Shown here piece after piece: positions 51,250-59,666 of a stretch of 64,000 nucleotides of DNA. The DNA is from WRDF01 sp031552235 (GTDB lineage Bacteria; Bacteroidota; Bacteroidia; Bacteroidales; Rikenellaceae). The notes under the pieces are model-generated. The model was given only the letters and a program-made list of their open reading frames with translations. It searched no databases and was not told the DNA's origin. Position numbers and translations under genes: made by a program. The stretch spans positions 51,658 through 115,657 of the forward strand of contig JAVBMR010000010.1 in NCBI GenBank assembly GCA_031552235.1, written 5' to 3'. Position 1 is the stretch's first letter, and each line of letters starts with the position of its first letter.

Positions 51250-52104
51250 ATGTATTCTGCGCGAATAACCCGGCTAAATCCGACAGTATTCATATTCCTC
51301 ATCGACCGCTCCGGTTCGATGGAAGAGAAAATGACATTTGGCAACACCCTGACAACCAAAGCGGAAGCAGTGGCAATGACCACCAACATGCTTATCCGCG
51401 AACTCATCAACCGCTGCCGCAAAGAGGACGGCATCATGGACTACTTCGAGATAGCCGCCATAGGCTACTCCGGCGACGAGGCCACGATGCTGTTAGGCAC
51501 GGAAAGTTCTTTCGTAAAACCTTCGGTGCTGACACAGGCCAATGTCCGCAAGAAAGTGGTTTCACGCGAGTTGGTGCTGCCCGACGGGACATCGGTCATC
51601 AACAACAGCGAAATAAAATGCTGGATCGAACCCCTCAGCGAAGGCAACACTCCCATGCGGTCGGCACTGGAGAAAGCGCTGGCGCTCACGGCCAAATGGT
51701 GCCGCAGGCAGAACAACCGCACGTCATACCCTCCGGTTATTTTCAACATAACGGACGGCGAGGCCACAGACGGCGACTTTGAAACCATCGTGGGGCTTGC
51801 CTCGGAGATCAAATCGCTCAGTACCGACGACGGCAACGCGCTGTTGCTGAACATCAGCATATCGTCCATGTCGCAGGGCAGAACCGTGCTTTTCCCGGCC
51901 GGGAAGGACGAGATCCCGCCCAGCCGTTACGCCGACATGCTCTACGAAATGTCGAGCGTCATGCCGGCGGAATACAACGACAGCATACTGGCCGTAAAAC
52001 CAGGTACGAGCGCACCGTTCCGCGCCATGAGCATGAACACCTCGGCCTCGGGCCTCATCGACATGATGAACATCGGCTCGCGCAGCATCAGCAGGATACT
52101 TTAA
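51250..52104 (+). CDS. TerY-like von Willebrand factor A domain protein
   Basis: A 284-residue cytoplasmic protein made mostly of one vWA domain. The metal-binding MIDAS motif is intact: DRSGSM (19-24), the Thr in GNTPMRSAL and the Asp in NITDGEATDGD. It lacks a signal peptide and membrane helices, which fits the TerY-like class rather than exported vWA proteins. It lies 44 bases after the kinase gene and 50 before its pseudokinase paralogue. TerY-like vWA proteins are known to occur beside protein kinases and PP2C phosphatases; here no phosphatase is present. Confidence 0.83.
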   Translation: MYSARITRLNPTVFIFLIDRSGSMEEKMTFGNTLTTKAEAVAMTTNMLIRELINRCRKEDGIMDYFEIAAIGYSGDEATMLLGTESSFVKPSVLTQANVRKKVVSRELVLPDGTSVINNSEIKCWIEPLSEGNTPMRSALEKALALTAKWCRRQNNRTSYPPVIFNITDGEATDGDFETIVGLASEIKSLSTDDGNALLLNISISSMSQGRTVLFPAGKDEIPPSRYADMLYEMSSVMPAEYNDSILAVKPGTSAPFRAMSMNTSASGLIDMMNIGSRSISRIL

Positions 52105-52154
52105 ATCTATGCGGACCGCATATAATCGCGGCCCGCGTCAAACACACGACGAAC

Positions 52155-53603
52155 ATGACAGTTACAATCTCGCAATATATCGAAGCGTTGCAAAACCCGA
52201 ACGGCCGATTCCGCACACTCAAGGGCATATACCCTGTAACGGACGATTCGGGCGAACCGAAGATGCAGGCAGGCGAACTATGCGCCGACTTCGAAGTTGT
52301 CTTCGATGGCGACCGCTGCGTCCTCAAATGCCTTTTGGGCGCGAGCGCCAAACACAGGGAACGGCTCAAAGATGTTGCGTTGTTCACGCAGCTCATCGAC
52401 ACTCCGTACCTGCTCCCGCACACCTACCTCGAAGACGAGGTCACGGTTTTCGACGCTTCGGGGCAGGCCTTTGCGGCCGATGCCATACTATTCAGAAAGC
52501 CCGATGGCATGACGCTCAGGCAGTTGCTGGACGGTGCTACAGGAAATGGCGCGGCAGACATTTGGGAAGCCGGTTCGCGGTTGGCCGCAATGGCCAGGTG
52601 GCTGTGGGAAAACAAATTCAGCACCGGAAGTGTTTCCTGCAAAACACTGACGATCAAACAGGACGGCATTCCGGCCCTGACCGACTGCACATACGCCCAA
52701 CGAAAGCCGTCGCTTACGGACATCCGCGCCCTGTGCGCCCTCGAAGCGGCATTATACTGTCTCGCCTGCGAACCGAGGCTCTACAAACCTTTCCTCGAAG
52801 AGTACCTCACGGGCAGGAGCAAACTCATCGCGCTGGCCGGCACCCTCAACGAACTTTTGGAAGACGAGGAAACCGGCACGCTCACGGGGCTGCTGGCGCT
52901 CCTGTCGGCCGAATCGGCAAACTACGACGAATATGTCGCCTATCTTTTCGAGCTGGCCGACAAACTGGCCTCAGAAAAACCGGTACGCATAGGGTCGCTG
53001 GCAGACATGGCTGACGCCCTCGCGGCCCAACCCGCCGGAAACGGCACAAAGCAGGACGCAAGCGCCGACGCCAAACTGAGCAAATACACATTCCTCGGCG
53101 AACCCGGCTGCAACCTCATGCGTGCGTTCGACGGCCGTGAGTGGTGCTATGTCGACAAAACGGGCAAAGCGGCGATCAGCGGCGGCTTCAGCGACGCGAG
53201 CGATTTCGAGGAAGGGCGCGCCGTGGTCGAAACAGCCAAAGGCTTCGGCCTCATCGACACCGACGGAAAATTCATACTCGACGCCGCTTACGATGACATC
53301 GACTGGGACAGCTTCAACAACATAGCCGTCGCCACAAAGAACGGCAAGTCGGGAATCTTCTCGCGCATGGGCGAACCGCTGACCGGCCTCTCATTCGACC
53401 ACATCCTGAATTGCAGCGAGGGCCTGATCCCGGCGAAGAAGAACGGGCGGTACGGCTACCTACGCCGAGACGGGAGCGTCGCCATCGATTTCATGTTCGA
53501 TGACGCGTTCGGTTTCCGCGACAGGGTCGCACGAGTGCGGCGCTCGGGACACGAGATCATCATCGACACCGAAGGCTGCGAGATCGACCGGATAATAAAA
53601 TAA
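52155..53603 (+). CDS. Pseudokinase paralogue with WG repeats
   Basis: A 482-residue paralogue of the kinase two genes upstream. The N-terminus shares SQ-I-NP-GRFRTL (kinase residues 7-23, here 6-22) and the Lys region (CVLKC, Lys 58). The catalytic loop aligns as TGSVSCKT (157-164) against HGDLKPDN: the catalytic Asp is Ser 159, Lys is Ser 161 and Asn is Thr 164, while Asp 177 of the DFG position stays. It should thus bind but not phosphorylate. C-terminal WG repeats are present (GREWCYVDKTGKAA, GFGLIDTDGKFILDAAYD, GRYGYLRRDGSVAIDFMFD). Probably a regulatory partner of the active kinase. Confidence 0.8.
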   Translation: MTVTISQYIEALQNPNGRFRTLKGIYPVTDDSGEPKMQAGELCADFEVVFDGDRCVLKCLLGASAKHRERLKDVALFTQLIDTPYLLPHTYLEDEVTVFDASGQAFAADAILFRKPDGMTLRQLLDGATGNGAADIWEAGSRLAAMARWLWENKFSTGSVSCKTLTIKQDGIPALTDCTYAQRKPSLTDIRALCALEAALYCLACEPRLYKPFLEEYLTGRSKLIALAGTLNELLEDEETGTLTGLLALLSAESANYDEYVAYLFELADKLASEKPVRIGSLADMADALAAQPAGNGTKQDASADAKLSKYTFLGEPGCNLMRAFDGREWCYVDKTGKAAISGGFSDASDFEEGRAVVETAKGFGLIDTDGKFILDAAYDDIDWDSFNNIAVATKNGKSGIFSRMGEPLTGLSFDHILNCSEGLIPAKKNGRYGYLRRDGSVAIDFMFDDAFGFRDRVARVRRSGHEIIIDTEGCEIDRIIK

Positions 53604-53630
53604 CGCCGACAACAACGCGTGCGAAAAACA

Positions 53631-53660
53631 TAAAGGCCGGCGTAATTACGCCGGCCTTTA
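53631..53660. terminator. Intrinsic terminator of the kinase cassette
   Basis: Perfect 30-bp palindrome TAAAGGCCGGCGTAA.. with T run after it; separates the cassette from the convergent DUF4293 gene. Confidence 0.88.
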
Positions 53661-53680
53661 TTAGCTCAGGGTCGATCCCC

Positions 53681-54148
53681 CTACCTTATTCGGTTCATCG
53701 AGCGGATAAGCGCCTCGTCCTTCATCACGCCGCGCAAGGCAAGCCAGACCAAACTCATCGCCACCAACGGGAAAATAGCCGTTACCTGATAAGCCACCAA
53801 CACCTCTCCGAAAGAAGAGAGCATTTTTTTCGTAAGCAGAAGATACCATATGACGAAACCCTGGAGACCGAGCAAAATCACGAATTCGGCAAAGCACAGC
53901 CTTATCTGCAGCATGCGGCGCTTATAGAGGAATATGGTCACGAACGGGACAAGCGCCGCCGCGAGGGCCAATACGGCCAGCGGCCAGCTTCCCACCATCC
54001 TGTCGCCGCCGGTTTCGCCGGTTGTTGCCAGTGCCGTAAGTACTACCTCCCTGCCGGCCACAAGGTACTTGCCAAGCGGAAGCACCAAAACCAGTACAAG
54101 CACCACGACCGCGCACAGCAGGTATAACGTCTGTCTTCTCTGTATCAT
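53681..54148 (-). CDS. DUF4293 membrane protein
   Basis: A 155-residue protein with four predicted transmembrane helices and a short N-terminal IQRRQTLYLL start, which is the hallmark of the DUF4293 family of Bacteroidetes. The C-terminus ends in a conserved basic ALIRSMNRIR. Function unknown. It starts 4 bases inside the preceding GT2 gene (ATGA-type overlap), and the gene order DUF4199-GT2-DUF4293 is common in this phylum. Confidence 0.85.
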   Translation of the reverse strand: MIQRRQTLYLLCAVVVLVLVLVLPLGKYLVAGREVVLTALATTGETGGDRMVGSWPLAVLALAAALVPFVTIFLYKRRMLQIRLCFAEFVILLGLQGFVIWYLLLTKKMLSSFGEVLVAYQVTAIFPLVAMSLVWLALRGVMKDEALIRSMNRIR

Positions 54149-55116
54149 TTCCTATCGATTTTTTCGTCTATCAGATATTTGTTCCGGTCGGCCGAGTTGC
54201 GGCTTATGAGTTCGGCGAGGAACCCCGACAGGAACAGCATCGCCCCGATCACAATGGCCAGCATCGCTATGTAGAACAGCGGTTGGTCGGCCACCCCGCG
54301 CACATACAGCCCACGGCCCTGCTTGACCAGCTTCTCGACGATGAGCCACACAGTGGTCAGTCCGCCCAAAAGGAACGACACAGTGCCGAGCGAACCGAAA
54401 AAGTACATGGGGCTTTTGGCGAAACGGGTGATGAATATCACGGTTATCAGGTCGAGGTAGCCCTTTATCATGCGTTCCCAACCGTATTTCGTAGTCCCGT
54501 ATTTGCGGGCGCGGTGGTCGACCACCTTCTCGCCTATCCTGTCGAACCCGGCCTGTTTGGCGAGAATCGGTATGTAGCGGTGCATTTCGCCGAACACCTC
54601 GATACTTTTCACCACCTTGCGGCGGTATGCCTTCAGCCCGCAGTTGAAGTCGTGCAGTTTGATGCCCGACGCGCACCGGCACGTCGCGTTGAAAAACTTG
54701 CTCGGAATGCGCTTGCCGGCCGGATCGTGCCTGAGTTTCTTCCATCCCGAAACAAGGTCGTAGCCCTCCTCGGTTATCATGCGGTAGAGTTCGGGGATCT
54801 CGTCGGGCGAGTCCTGCAGGTCGGCGTCCATCGTGATGACCACGCGACCGGCGGCGGCTTCGAAGCCCGAGTACAGCGCCGCGCTCTTACCGTAATTGCG
54901 CAGGAAACGTATAGCAGTGACTTCCGGGTATTTACCGGCCAGTTGTTCTATCACGCTCCATGAACCGTCGCGCGAACCGTCGTCCACGAACACTACCTCG
55001 TAGCTGAACCCGTTCGCCTTCATGACCCGGTCGATCCATGCCGTGAGTTCGGGGAGCGATTCCTCCTCGTTGAAGAGCGGGATAACTACCGATATGTCAA
55101 CCATTTCCTTACTCAT
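54145..55116 (-). CDS. Glycosyltransferase family 2, polyprenyl-phosphate sugar type
   Basis: A 323-residue GT-A enzyme with two C-terminal transmembrane helices, like GtrB or DPM synthase. Motifs: ISVVIPLFNEEESLPELTAWI, VVFVDDGSRDGSW, RFLRNYGKSAALYSGFEAA and the metal-binding DADLQDSPDEIPEL, then KYGTTKYGWERMIKGYLDLI. It should load a sugar on undecaprenyl phosphate at the membrane. Its start overlaps the DUF4199 gene by 8 bases and its stop overlaps the DUF4293 start by 4, so the three are tightly coupled. Confidence 0.92.
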   Translation of the reverse strand: MSKEMVDISVVIPLFNEEESLPELTAWIDRVMKANGFSYEVVFVDDGSRDGSWSVIEQLAGKYPEVTAIRFLRNYGKSAALYSGFEAAAGRVVITMDADLQDSPDEIPELYRMITEEGYDLVSGWKKLRHDPAGKRIPSKFFNATCRCASGIKLHDFNCGLKAYRRKVVKSIEVFGEMHRYIPILAKQAGFDRIGEKVVDHRARKYGTTKYGWERMIKGYLDLITVIFITRFAKSPMYFFGSLGTVSFLLGGLTTVWLIVEKLVKQGRGLYVRGVADQPLFYIAMLAIVIGAMLFLSGFLAELISRNSADRNKYLIDEKIDRK

Positions 55117-55672
55117 TACTGTTCCCTGAAACTGGCGTGCGTTTTACCATGGGCGCCACGAACGCCCCGATAACGGCACCCACAACAACCTTGCCGAGAA
55201 CGCCCGACACTAAGTATGTTATGGGGCTGTGCATGGCGTTGTCCACCCGCCGCCAGTATTCCGCGGCGCTCATTCCCGCGTTTTCTATCAAACCTTCAAG
55301 CGAGTCCTTCAGCGAAAGGTAGGCCTGGTCGAGTGCGATCTGGTAATAGTCGGGCGATATGAAGTTGACGGCCAGATAGTTCCCTATGCCTGTAATAAAC
55401 CCGGCGAAACCCGTCATGGCCACGATGAATTTCATTCCCTGCCCTATCGAGAAACCCGCGTCGTGATACTTCAGCGAGCGCCTGTAGGCAAGTATATAGA
55501 TCGAGGCGGCCAGTATTATGGCCTTGAGAAGGAAGGCAACCGCCGTCAGTTGGTGGTTGGTAAATTCGTCCAACAACATCACGACCAACAACATAACACC
55601 GAGGATACCTCCGTCGGCCGCGGCGTCGCGCCAAAATGTCTTTCCCGGATCTTCCGCCGTCATCTTATTCAT
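55109..55672 (-). CDS. DUF4199 membrane protein
   Basis: A 187-residue protein with four hydrophobic helices. Features of the DUF4199 family: FWRDAAADGGILGVMLLVVMLLDEF, KYHDAGFSIGQGMKFIVAMTGFAGFITGIGNYL with the conserved phenylalanine and glycine pattern, and a C-terminal VGAVIGAFVAPMV helix. Function unknown; usually encoded just before a GT2 glycosyltransferase as here, so a role in glycan-lipid export or modification has been suggested by context only. Confidence 0.85.
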   Translation of the reverse strand: MNKMTAEDPGKTFWRDAAADGGILGVMLLVVMLLDEFTNHQLTAVAFLLKAIILAASIYILAYRRSLKYHDAGFSIGQGMKFIVAMTGFAGFITGIGNYLAVNFISPDYYQIALDQAYLSLKDSLEGLIENAGMSAAEYWRRVDNAMHSPITYLVSGVLGKVVVGAVIGAFVAPMVKRTPVSGNSNE

Positions 55673-55710
55673 TGCCGGTATTTAAAAATTAGAAGTTAAG
55701 GTTTTCGAGA

Positions 55711-56316
55711 CTAAAGCTGCAGTTCGCCGCCGCCCTCGCGCAGTATTTCGGGTTCGCTGTCGGTGAGGTCTATGAGTGTGGTGGGTACAAGCCCGCCCGG
55801 GCCGCCATCGACCACTATGTCGACCACATTGCCCCAACGTTCCTGTATAAGCTCCGGATCGGTGGTGTACTCCTCATACTGGTCGCGGCTCTTCACGGAA
55901 CTCGTTACCAGCGGGTTGCCCAGCGCGTTGACTATGGCGAGCGTTATAGGGTTGTCAGCAATCCTGATTCCCAGCGTTTTACGCTTGGCAAGCACCTTGT
56001 CCGGCACTTTCGACGATGCCTTCATCACGAACGTGAACGGGCCGGGAAGGTTGCGTTTGAGTATCTTGAAATCGGCGTTGTCCACCTTGGCGTAATCCGA
56101 GATATTGCTCAGGTCGGAACACATTATGGAGAATTCTTTCTTGTCCTTTCCGGTTATGGCCTTGAGCCTGTCGACGGCCTTTACGCTGTGCAGGGAGCAT
56201 CCGTAGGCATATACGCCGTCGGTTGGATATATTATCACTCCTCCGTCACGGAGCACGGAAACTATACGCTCGATCTGGCGTTCATTAGGGTTCTCGCGGT
56301 ATAACTTCAATAACAT
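55711..56316 (-). CDS. Threonylcarbamoyl-AMP synthase-like protein (TsaC/Sua5/YciO family)
   Basis: A 201-residue YrdC-fold protein. The N-terminus has GGVIIYPTDGVYAYGCSLHS and the nucleotide-binding KKEFSIMCSDLSNISDYA; the middle PGPFTFVMKASSKVPDKVL and LGIRIADNPITLAIVNALGNPLVTSSVKS; and the end GGLVPTTLIDLTDSEPEILREGGGEL. The family makes threonylcarbamoyl-AMP for the t6A modification of tRNAs, although the YciO subgroup may have another function. It is the first gene of the minus-strand group with DUF4199 (38-base gap). Confidence 0.87.
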   Translation of the reverse strand: MLLKLYRENPNERQIERIVSVLRDGGVIIYPTDGVYAYGCSLHSVKAVDRLKAITGKDKKEFSIMCSDLSNISDYAKVDNADFKILKRNLPGPFTFVMKASSKVPDKVLAKRKTLGIRIADNPITLAIVNALGNPLVTSSVKSRDQYEEYTTDPELIQERWGNVVDIVVDGGPGGLVPTTLIDLTDSEPEILREGGGELQL

Positions 56317-56422
56317 CGGCCGAAAAAATATTACCGGGGCGGCGAAAACCGACCCATAAACGGGTTCAAAGTTAGTACTTTTTTCGAAACTGCGTCCCTG
56401 TGGTACAGGTAAAATAAAAAAA

Positions 56423-56518
56423 GGGTAAGCTACTTACATCGCACCGCTACAACCACCTACCCTTGCTTGCTTCCACACCTGGGGGATTCAGTAGGAGCTG
56501 GTCGTGTAAGACTTACCC
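56423..56518 (-). ncRNA. ffs: Signal recognition particle RNA, small type
   Basis: About 96 nt on the minus strand. The termini GGGTAAG and CTTACCC pair; the centre has CCCCCAGGTGTGGAAGCAAGCAAGGGTAGG, with the conserved SRP apical motif around GGAAGCA..AAGG that binds Ffh. A strong Bacteroidetes promoter ends six bases before the RNA and a run of T follows the closing stem. This is how the bacterial 4.5S RNA looks; a covariance model would settle it. Confidence 0.85.
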
Positions 56519-56523
56519 TCATG

Positions 56524-56554
56524 CAAATGTAGTTATTTCCTGCGGTTTTCCAAA
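56524..56554 (-). promoter_or_regulatory. Promoter of the SRP RNA
   Basis: On the minus strand TTTG (56551-56554), a 19-nt spacer, then TACATTTG (56524-56531); an ideal consensus. Confidence 0.8.
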
Positions 56555-56619
56555 ATTGCGGGGCCGATTGGGTGAAATATTTCGGATTTATCATGTTAAT
56601 GCGTCTTTTATATTCTTTT

Positions 56620-56705
56620 TTCGGCCTGCAGCCAGCGGAGGATGAATTGGCGCCGCAGGCGACTTTTCAGCCCTCCGCGCCGAGTGGCTGCGGGCTGACG
56701 GCTTT
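56620..56705 (+). repeat. Dispersed repeat R2, copy 2
   Basis: TTCGGCCTGCAGCC.GCGGAGGATGAAT, variable middle, GTGGCTGCGGGCTGACGG, as at 49537-49607 on the same strand. Stem-forming (GCAGCC and GGCTGC) and non-coding. Confidence 0.7.
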
Positions 56706-56759
56706 TTACAAAAGCCGAAGTAAAACAACAATCACTAACGGGATAATGATGAAATATTT

Positions 56760-56767
56760 TATCTTTG
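56760..56767 (+). promoter_or_regulatory. -7 element of mltG (TATCTTTG)
   Basis: Perfect TAnnTTTG, 65 bases before the start of mltG. The -33 part is unclear. Confidence 0.55.
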
Positions 56768-56831
56768 TATCCCGTTCCGCCCCGGCAATAATACGGCGGC
56801 GGCAACGTTTGAACCAGGCAAATCATTGATA

Positions 56832-57863
56832 ATGAAAGCAAAAAAGTCACACATCATACTGATATTAATAGCCGCGCTGGCGGCAACATGCTTCGCCGCC
56901 GGGTTCGCCGCGTGGACAAGGTTCAACTCGAATGCCGTAGTGCAGGAGCGCGTCATACTGGTCCCGACCGGGGCCGATTACGCCGAGCTTCTTGATTCGC
57001 TGGGCGGTAACGGGACGACGCTCGCCGATCTGAAACGCTTCGAACGTGTCGCCGGAATATTTTCGCTGCCGGAGATGGTGCGTCCGGGCCGCTACGCGCT
57101 GAAGCCTGGGATGAGCTACATGGAGCTGGTAAAAATGTTTCGCAATGGCCTTCAGACGCCTGTCAAACTCACATTCAACAACATACGCACGCTTCCGCAG
57201 CTGGCGGGGCGGTTCGCGCAGCAGATCGAGGCCGATTCGCTGCAGATGCTTTCGAGCCTCACGGCAGACAGTACGGCGGAGAAATACGGGTTCGACAGCG
57301 GCAACTTCATCGGCATGTTCATCCCAAACACCTACGAGGTTTGGTGGACGGTATCGCCCGAAGCCCTGCTCGACCGCATGAAAAAGGAATACGACCGCTT
57401 CTGGAACGCCGAGAGGCTGGAAAAACTCGAAGCGACCGGGCTTACGCGCGAGGAGGCGATAACGCTTGCGTCCATCGTTTACGAGGAAACCAAAATGAGC
57501 GACGAGATGCCGGTCGTGGCCGGTGTTTACATGAACAGGCTCGAAAAAGGGATGCCGCTCCAGGCCGACCCGACGGTCAAATTCGCCGTGGGCGACTTCT
57601 CGATCAAGCGCGTACTCAACCGTCACCTCGAAGTCGATTCGAAATATAACACTTACCTGCACACGGGGCTGCCCCCCGGGCCTATCTGCATGCCCTCGGT
57701 AAAGGCCATCGACGCCGTGCTGAATTACAGCAAGCACAAGTACCTGTTTTTCTGCGCCAAACCCGATTTCTCGGGCTACCACAATTTCGCCGTAACGCTC
57801 GCGCAGCACAACAAGAACGCGCAGTTGTACTACAAGTTCCTTAACGAGGCGGGGATAAGGTAG
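56832..57863 (+). CDS. mltG: Endolytic murein transglycosylase MltG (YceG-like)
   Basis: A 343-residue protein with one N-terminal membrane anchor (about 7-30) and an extracytoplasmic YceG domain. MltG cleaves nascent glycan strands and sets their length. Catalytic region: TLASIVYEETKMSDEMPVVAGVYMNRLEKGMPLQADPTVKFA, with Glu in YEET as proposed catalytic acid; the LysM-like N-terminal part and the C-terminal YNTYLHTGLPPGPICMPS and YLFFCAKPDFSGYHNFAVTLAQHNKNA are family-typical. The ATG at 56832 is chosen over an in-frame TTG two codons upstream. Confidence 0.95.
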   Translation: MKAKKSHIILILIAALAATCFAAGFAAWTRFNSNAVVQERVILVPTGADYAELLDSLGGNGTTLADLKRFERVAGIFSLPEMVRPGRYALKPGMSYMELVKMFRNGLQTPVKLTFNNIRTLPQLAGRFAQQIEADSLQMLSSLTADSTAEKYGFDSGNFIGMFIPNTYEVWWTVSPEALLDRMKKEYDRFWNAERLEKLEATGLTREEAITLASIVYEETKMSDEMPVVAGVYMNRLEKGMPLQADPTVKFAVGDFSIKRVLNRHLEVDSKYNTYLHTGLPPGPICMPSVKAIDAVLNYSKHKYLFFCAKPDFSGYHNFAVTLAQHNKNAQLYYKFLNEAGIR

Positions 57864-57876
57864 GGTTACTAATAAA

Positions 57877-57915
57877 AAAAGAAAGGGGAAATGCTAAGCA
57901 TTTCCCCTTTCTTTT
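57877..57915. terminator. Intrinsic terminator
   Basis: AAAAGAAAGGGGAAATGCT and its perfect complement AGCATTTCCCCTTTCTTTT separated by one base; ends mltG and perhaps the convergent barrel gene. Confidence 0.88.
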
Positions 57916-57965
57916 AATCACTGCCGAAACCACGCGCCTACATCAGACGCCTCGGCGCAAACCGT

Positions 57966-59648
57966 TTAGAACAATAGCTTCACCCCGGCGTTGATCACCG
58001 GCCCAACCTCCGGATAGTGGTTGAAGCGGTAGAGTTTGCTGCAGGCGAGGTTATGCCCATCGACAAAGATCCCAAGCTCCTTTTTCAGGCGGTATTCGAG
58101 GCTGAGGTTCACATCGACCACAGCGCCCTGCGAAACGAAAGACATCTCCTCGGGTGTGGTGCTTGTCGCGAACTTATACTCCATGAAGGTGCGGTCGCCG
58201 ATCAGGTCGAGGCCGGCGGCGGCGAAGAAACGGTCGTTGTGATTCCATTTCAACTTGAACGAAACCTCGTAATCCGGACGGTCCACCGCTTCGTCGAACG
58301 TTTTCGTATCATAACCTATGTAGCGTCCGCCCAGCATTGCCGAGAAACTCGACGCTAAACGGCCTTCGAATTCCACCCCGAACATGTATTCCATTATCTG
58401 CTTCTCGCGGAAAGTGATGAACGTCGACGAATTCCCCTCTTCGTAGGCGTTGGCGAAGTTCACCGCGTTCTGGATATATCCGGCGCCACCGTAAACCTTG
58501 TATGTGAACACATTCGATACGGTTCCCGACACGCCTGCACGCAGGTTGTAATGATATGTGTTTTCCGCCAGCGGCCAGCCCTCGTCCAGATAGGGATTGA
58601 GCGACGCGAGATGGCGGTAGCTGTTTTTCTCAACCGTGCCGTCCACGTTCACGAAAGGAACGAACACCGGGTTCGCGATAAAGGCTATATCGAATGCCGG
58701 CAGGACAGCCATGTCGTTGTCCGCCTCGTTTATATCGAACACGAAATTCAGTCCGAGGCCCATCCTTACCTTGTCCGTCTGGAAATCGTAGCGGGGCGCC
58801 ACGTTTATAATGTGGTCGGCGAAGTTGTCGGGGCCGTTGTCGGTAAAACTGCCGTCGTACCCGACCGAGAGCGACAACTTATTCACACCGAACATCCTGG
58901 CAAGGTCGAGGCCGAACCGTGCGCCGGTTTCGGCGTTCGAAAAATCGTCCTTGAAATAGTAGCCTCCGGCTGTCATCGCGAAATTGAGGTACGACAGGTC
59001 GGTGAAGTCGTTGCCGACCCTGACCGCCGCGCGCGGGGTCATGAACGTCTGCTTCACGACACTGACAGGCCCTTCCGAGTATGTGTCGTCGAAGTTGAAC
59101 TGCCCGTAGCGCGAGAAGATATCGTAATCGAACCCTGCTTCGCCGCTGAGCGTAATTTTCCCAAAACGCACACGGCCGTTGAAGCCGGCGCTGTTCTCGG
59201 TCTTCATAGCGCTGTTCTTATAACCCAGATCGTTCTCGATCTTGTTGTAATGACCGTCGTGGTTCACATAGAAGCCCACCGAGCCGTTGCCGCGGCCTGT
59301 CGAGTTGAAATAGAGGTCGGCGACACTGTTGCCGGGATAGCCGCCGCCCACCTTGAGGTAGAACGGATAGAGCGGCTCGTAGGTCGAAGCGTTGACGCTT
59401 ACGGGGCTGAGCGCCGTCACCCCGAAGCCGTGGTTTATCGGCATCGGGTTCACGATGTACTCGAAATTGGGGCGCAACTGCACCGTGTCGACCATATTGG
59501 GCTGCACCGTGAGCTTGGCCGCGCTCTCCACCGTCGGGCGGTAATCGCGTGTCACGTCCACCTGGCGGTCGACCGATTCGCCCTGCTGTGCGTATGCCAT
59601 ACCGAACGCGGCTACAAGCGCGCCGGCAAAAATTATCGTCTTTTTCAT
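57966..59648 (-). CDS. TonB-receptor-like outer membrane beta-barrel protein
   Basis: A 560-residue exported barrel protein. Signal peptide MKKTIIFAGALVAAFGMAYAQQ; a short N-terminal periplasmic part with VDRQVDVTRDYRPTVESAAKLTVQP; then about 20 alternating aromatic strands with YIVNPMPINHGFGVT and SFSAMLGGRYIGYDT, ending in a barrel-type Phe (INAGVKLLF). It has no plug or Ton box that I can see. It starts 18 bases after the large TPR gene, and the two together form a conserved pair in Bacteroidetes. Substrate unknown. Confidence 0.8.
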   Translation of the reverse strand: MKKTIIFAGALVAAFGMAYAQQGESVDRQVDVTRDYRPTVESAAKLTVQPNMVDTVQLRPNFEYIVNPMPINHGFGVTALSPVSVNASTYEPLYPFYLKVGGGYPGNSVADLYFNSTGRGNGSVGFYVNHDGHYNKIENDLGYKNSAMKTENSAGFNGRVRFGKITLSGEAGFDYDIFSRYGQFNFDDTYSEGPVSVVKQTFMTPRAAVRVGNDFTDLSYLNFAMTAGGYYFKDDFSNAETGARFGLDLARMFGVNKLSLSVGYDGSFTDNGPDNFADHIINVAPRYDFQTDKVRMGLGLNFVFDINEADNDMAVLPAFDIAFIANPVFVPFVNVDGTVEKNSYRHLASLNPYLDEGWPLAENTYHYNLRAGVSGTVSNVFTYKVYGGAGYIQNAVNFANAYEEGNSSTFITFREKQIMEYMFGVEFEGRLASSFSAMLGGRYIGYDTKTFDEAVDRPDYEVSFKLKWNHNDRFFAAAGLDLIGDRTFMEYKFATSTTPEEMSFVSQGAVVDVNLSLEYRLKKELGIFVDGHNLACSKLYRFNHYPEVGPVINAGVKLLF

Positions 59649-59666
59649 ACTGTTTCCCATCCTTGC

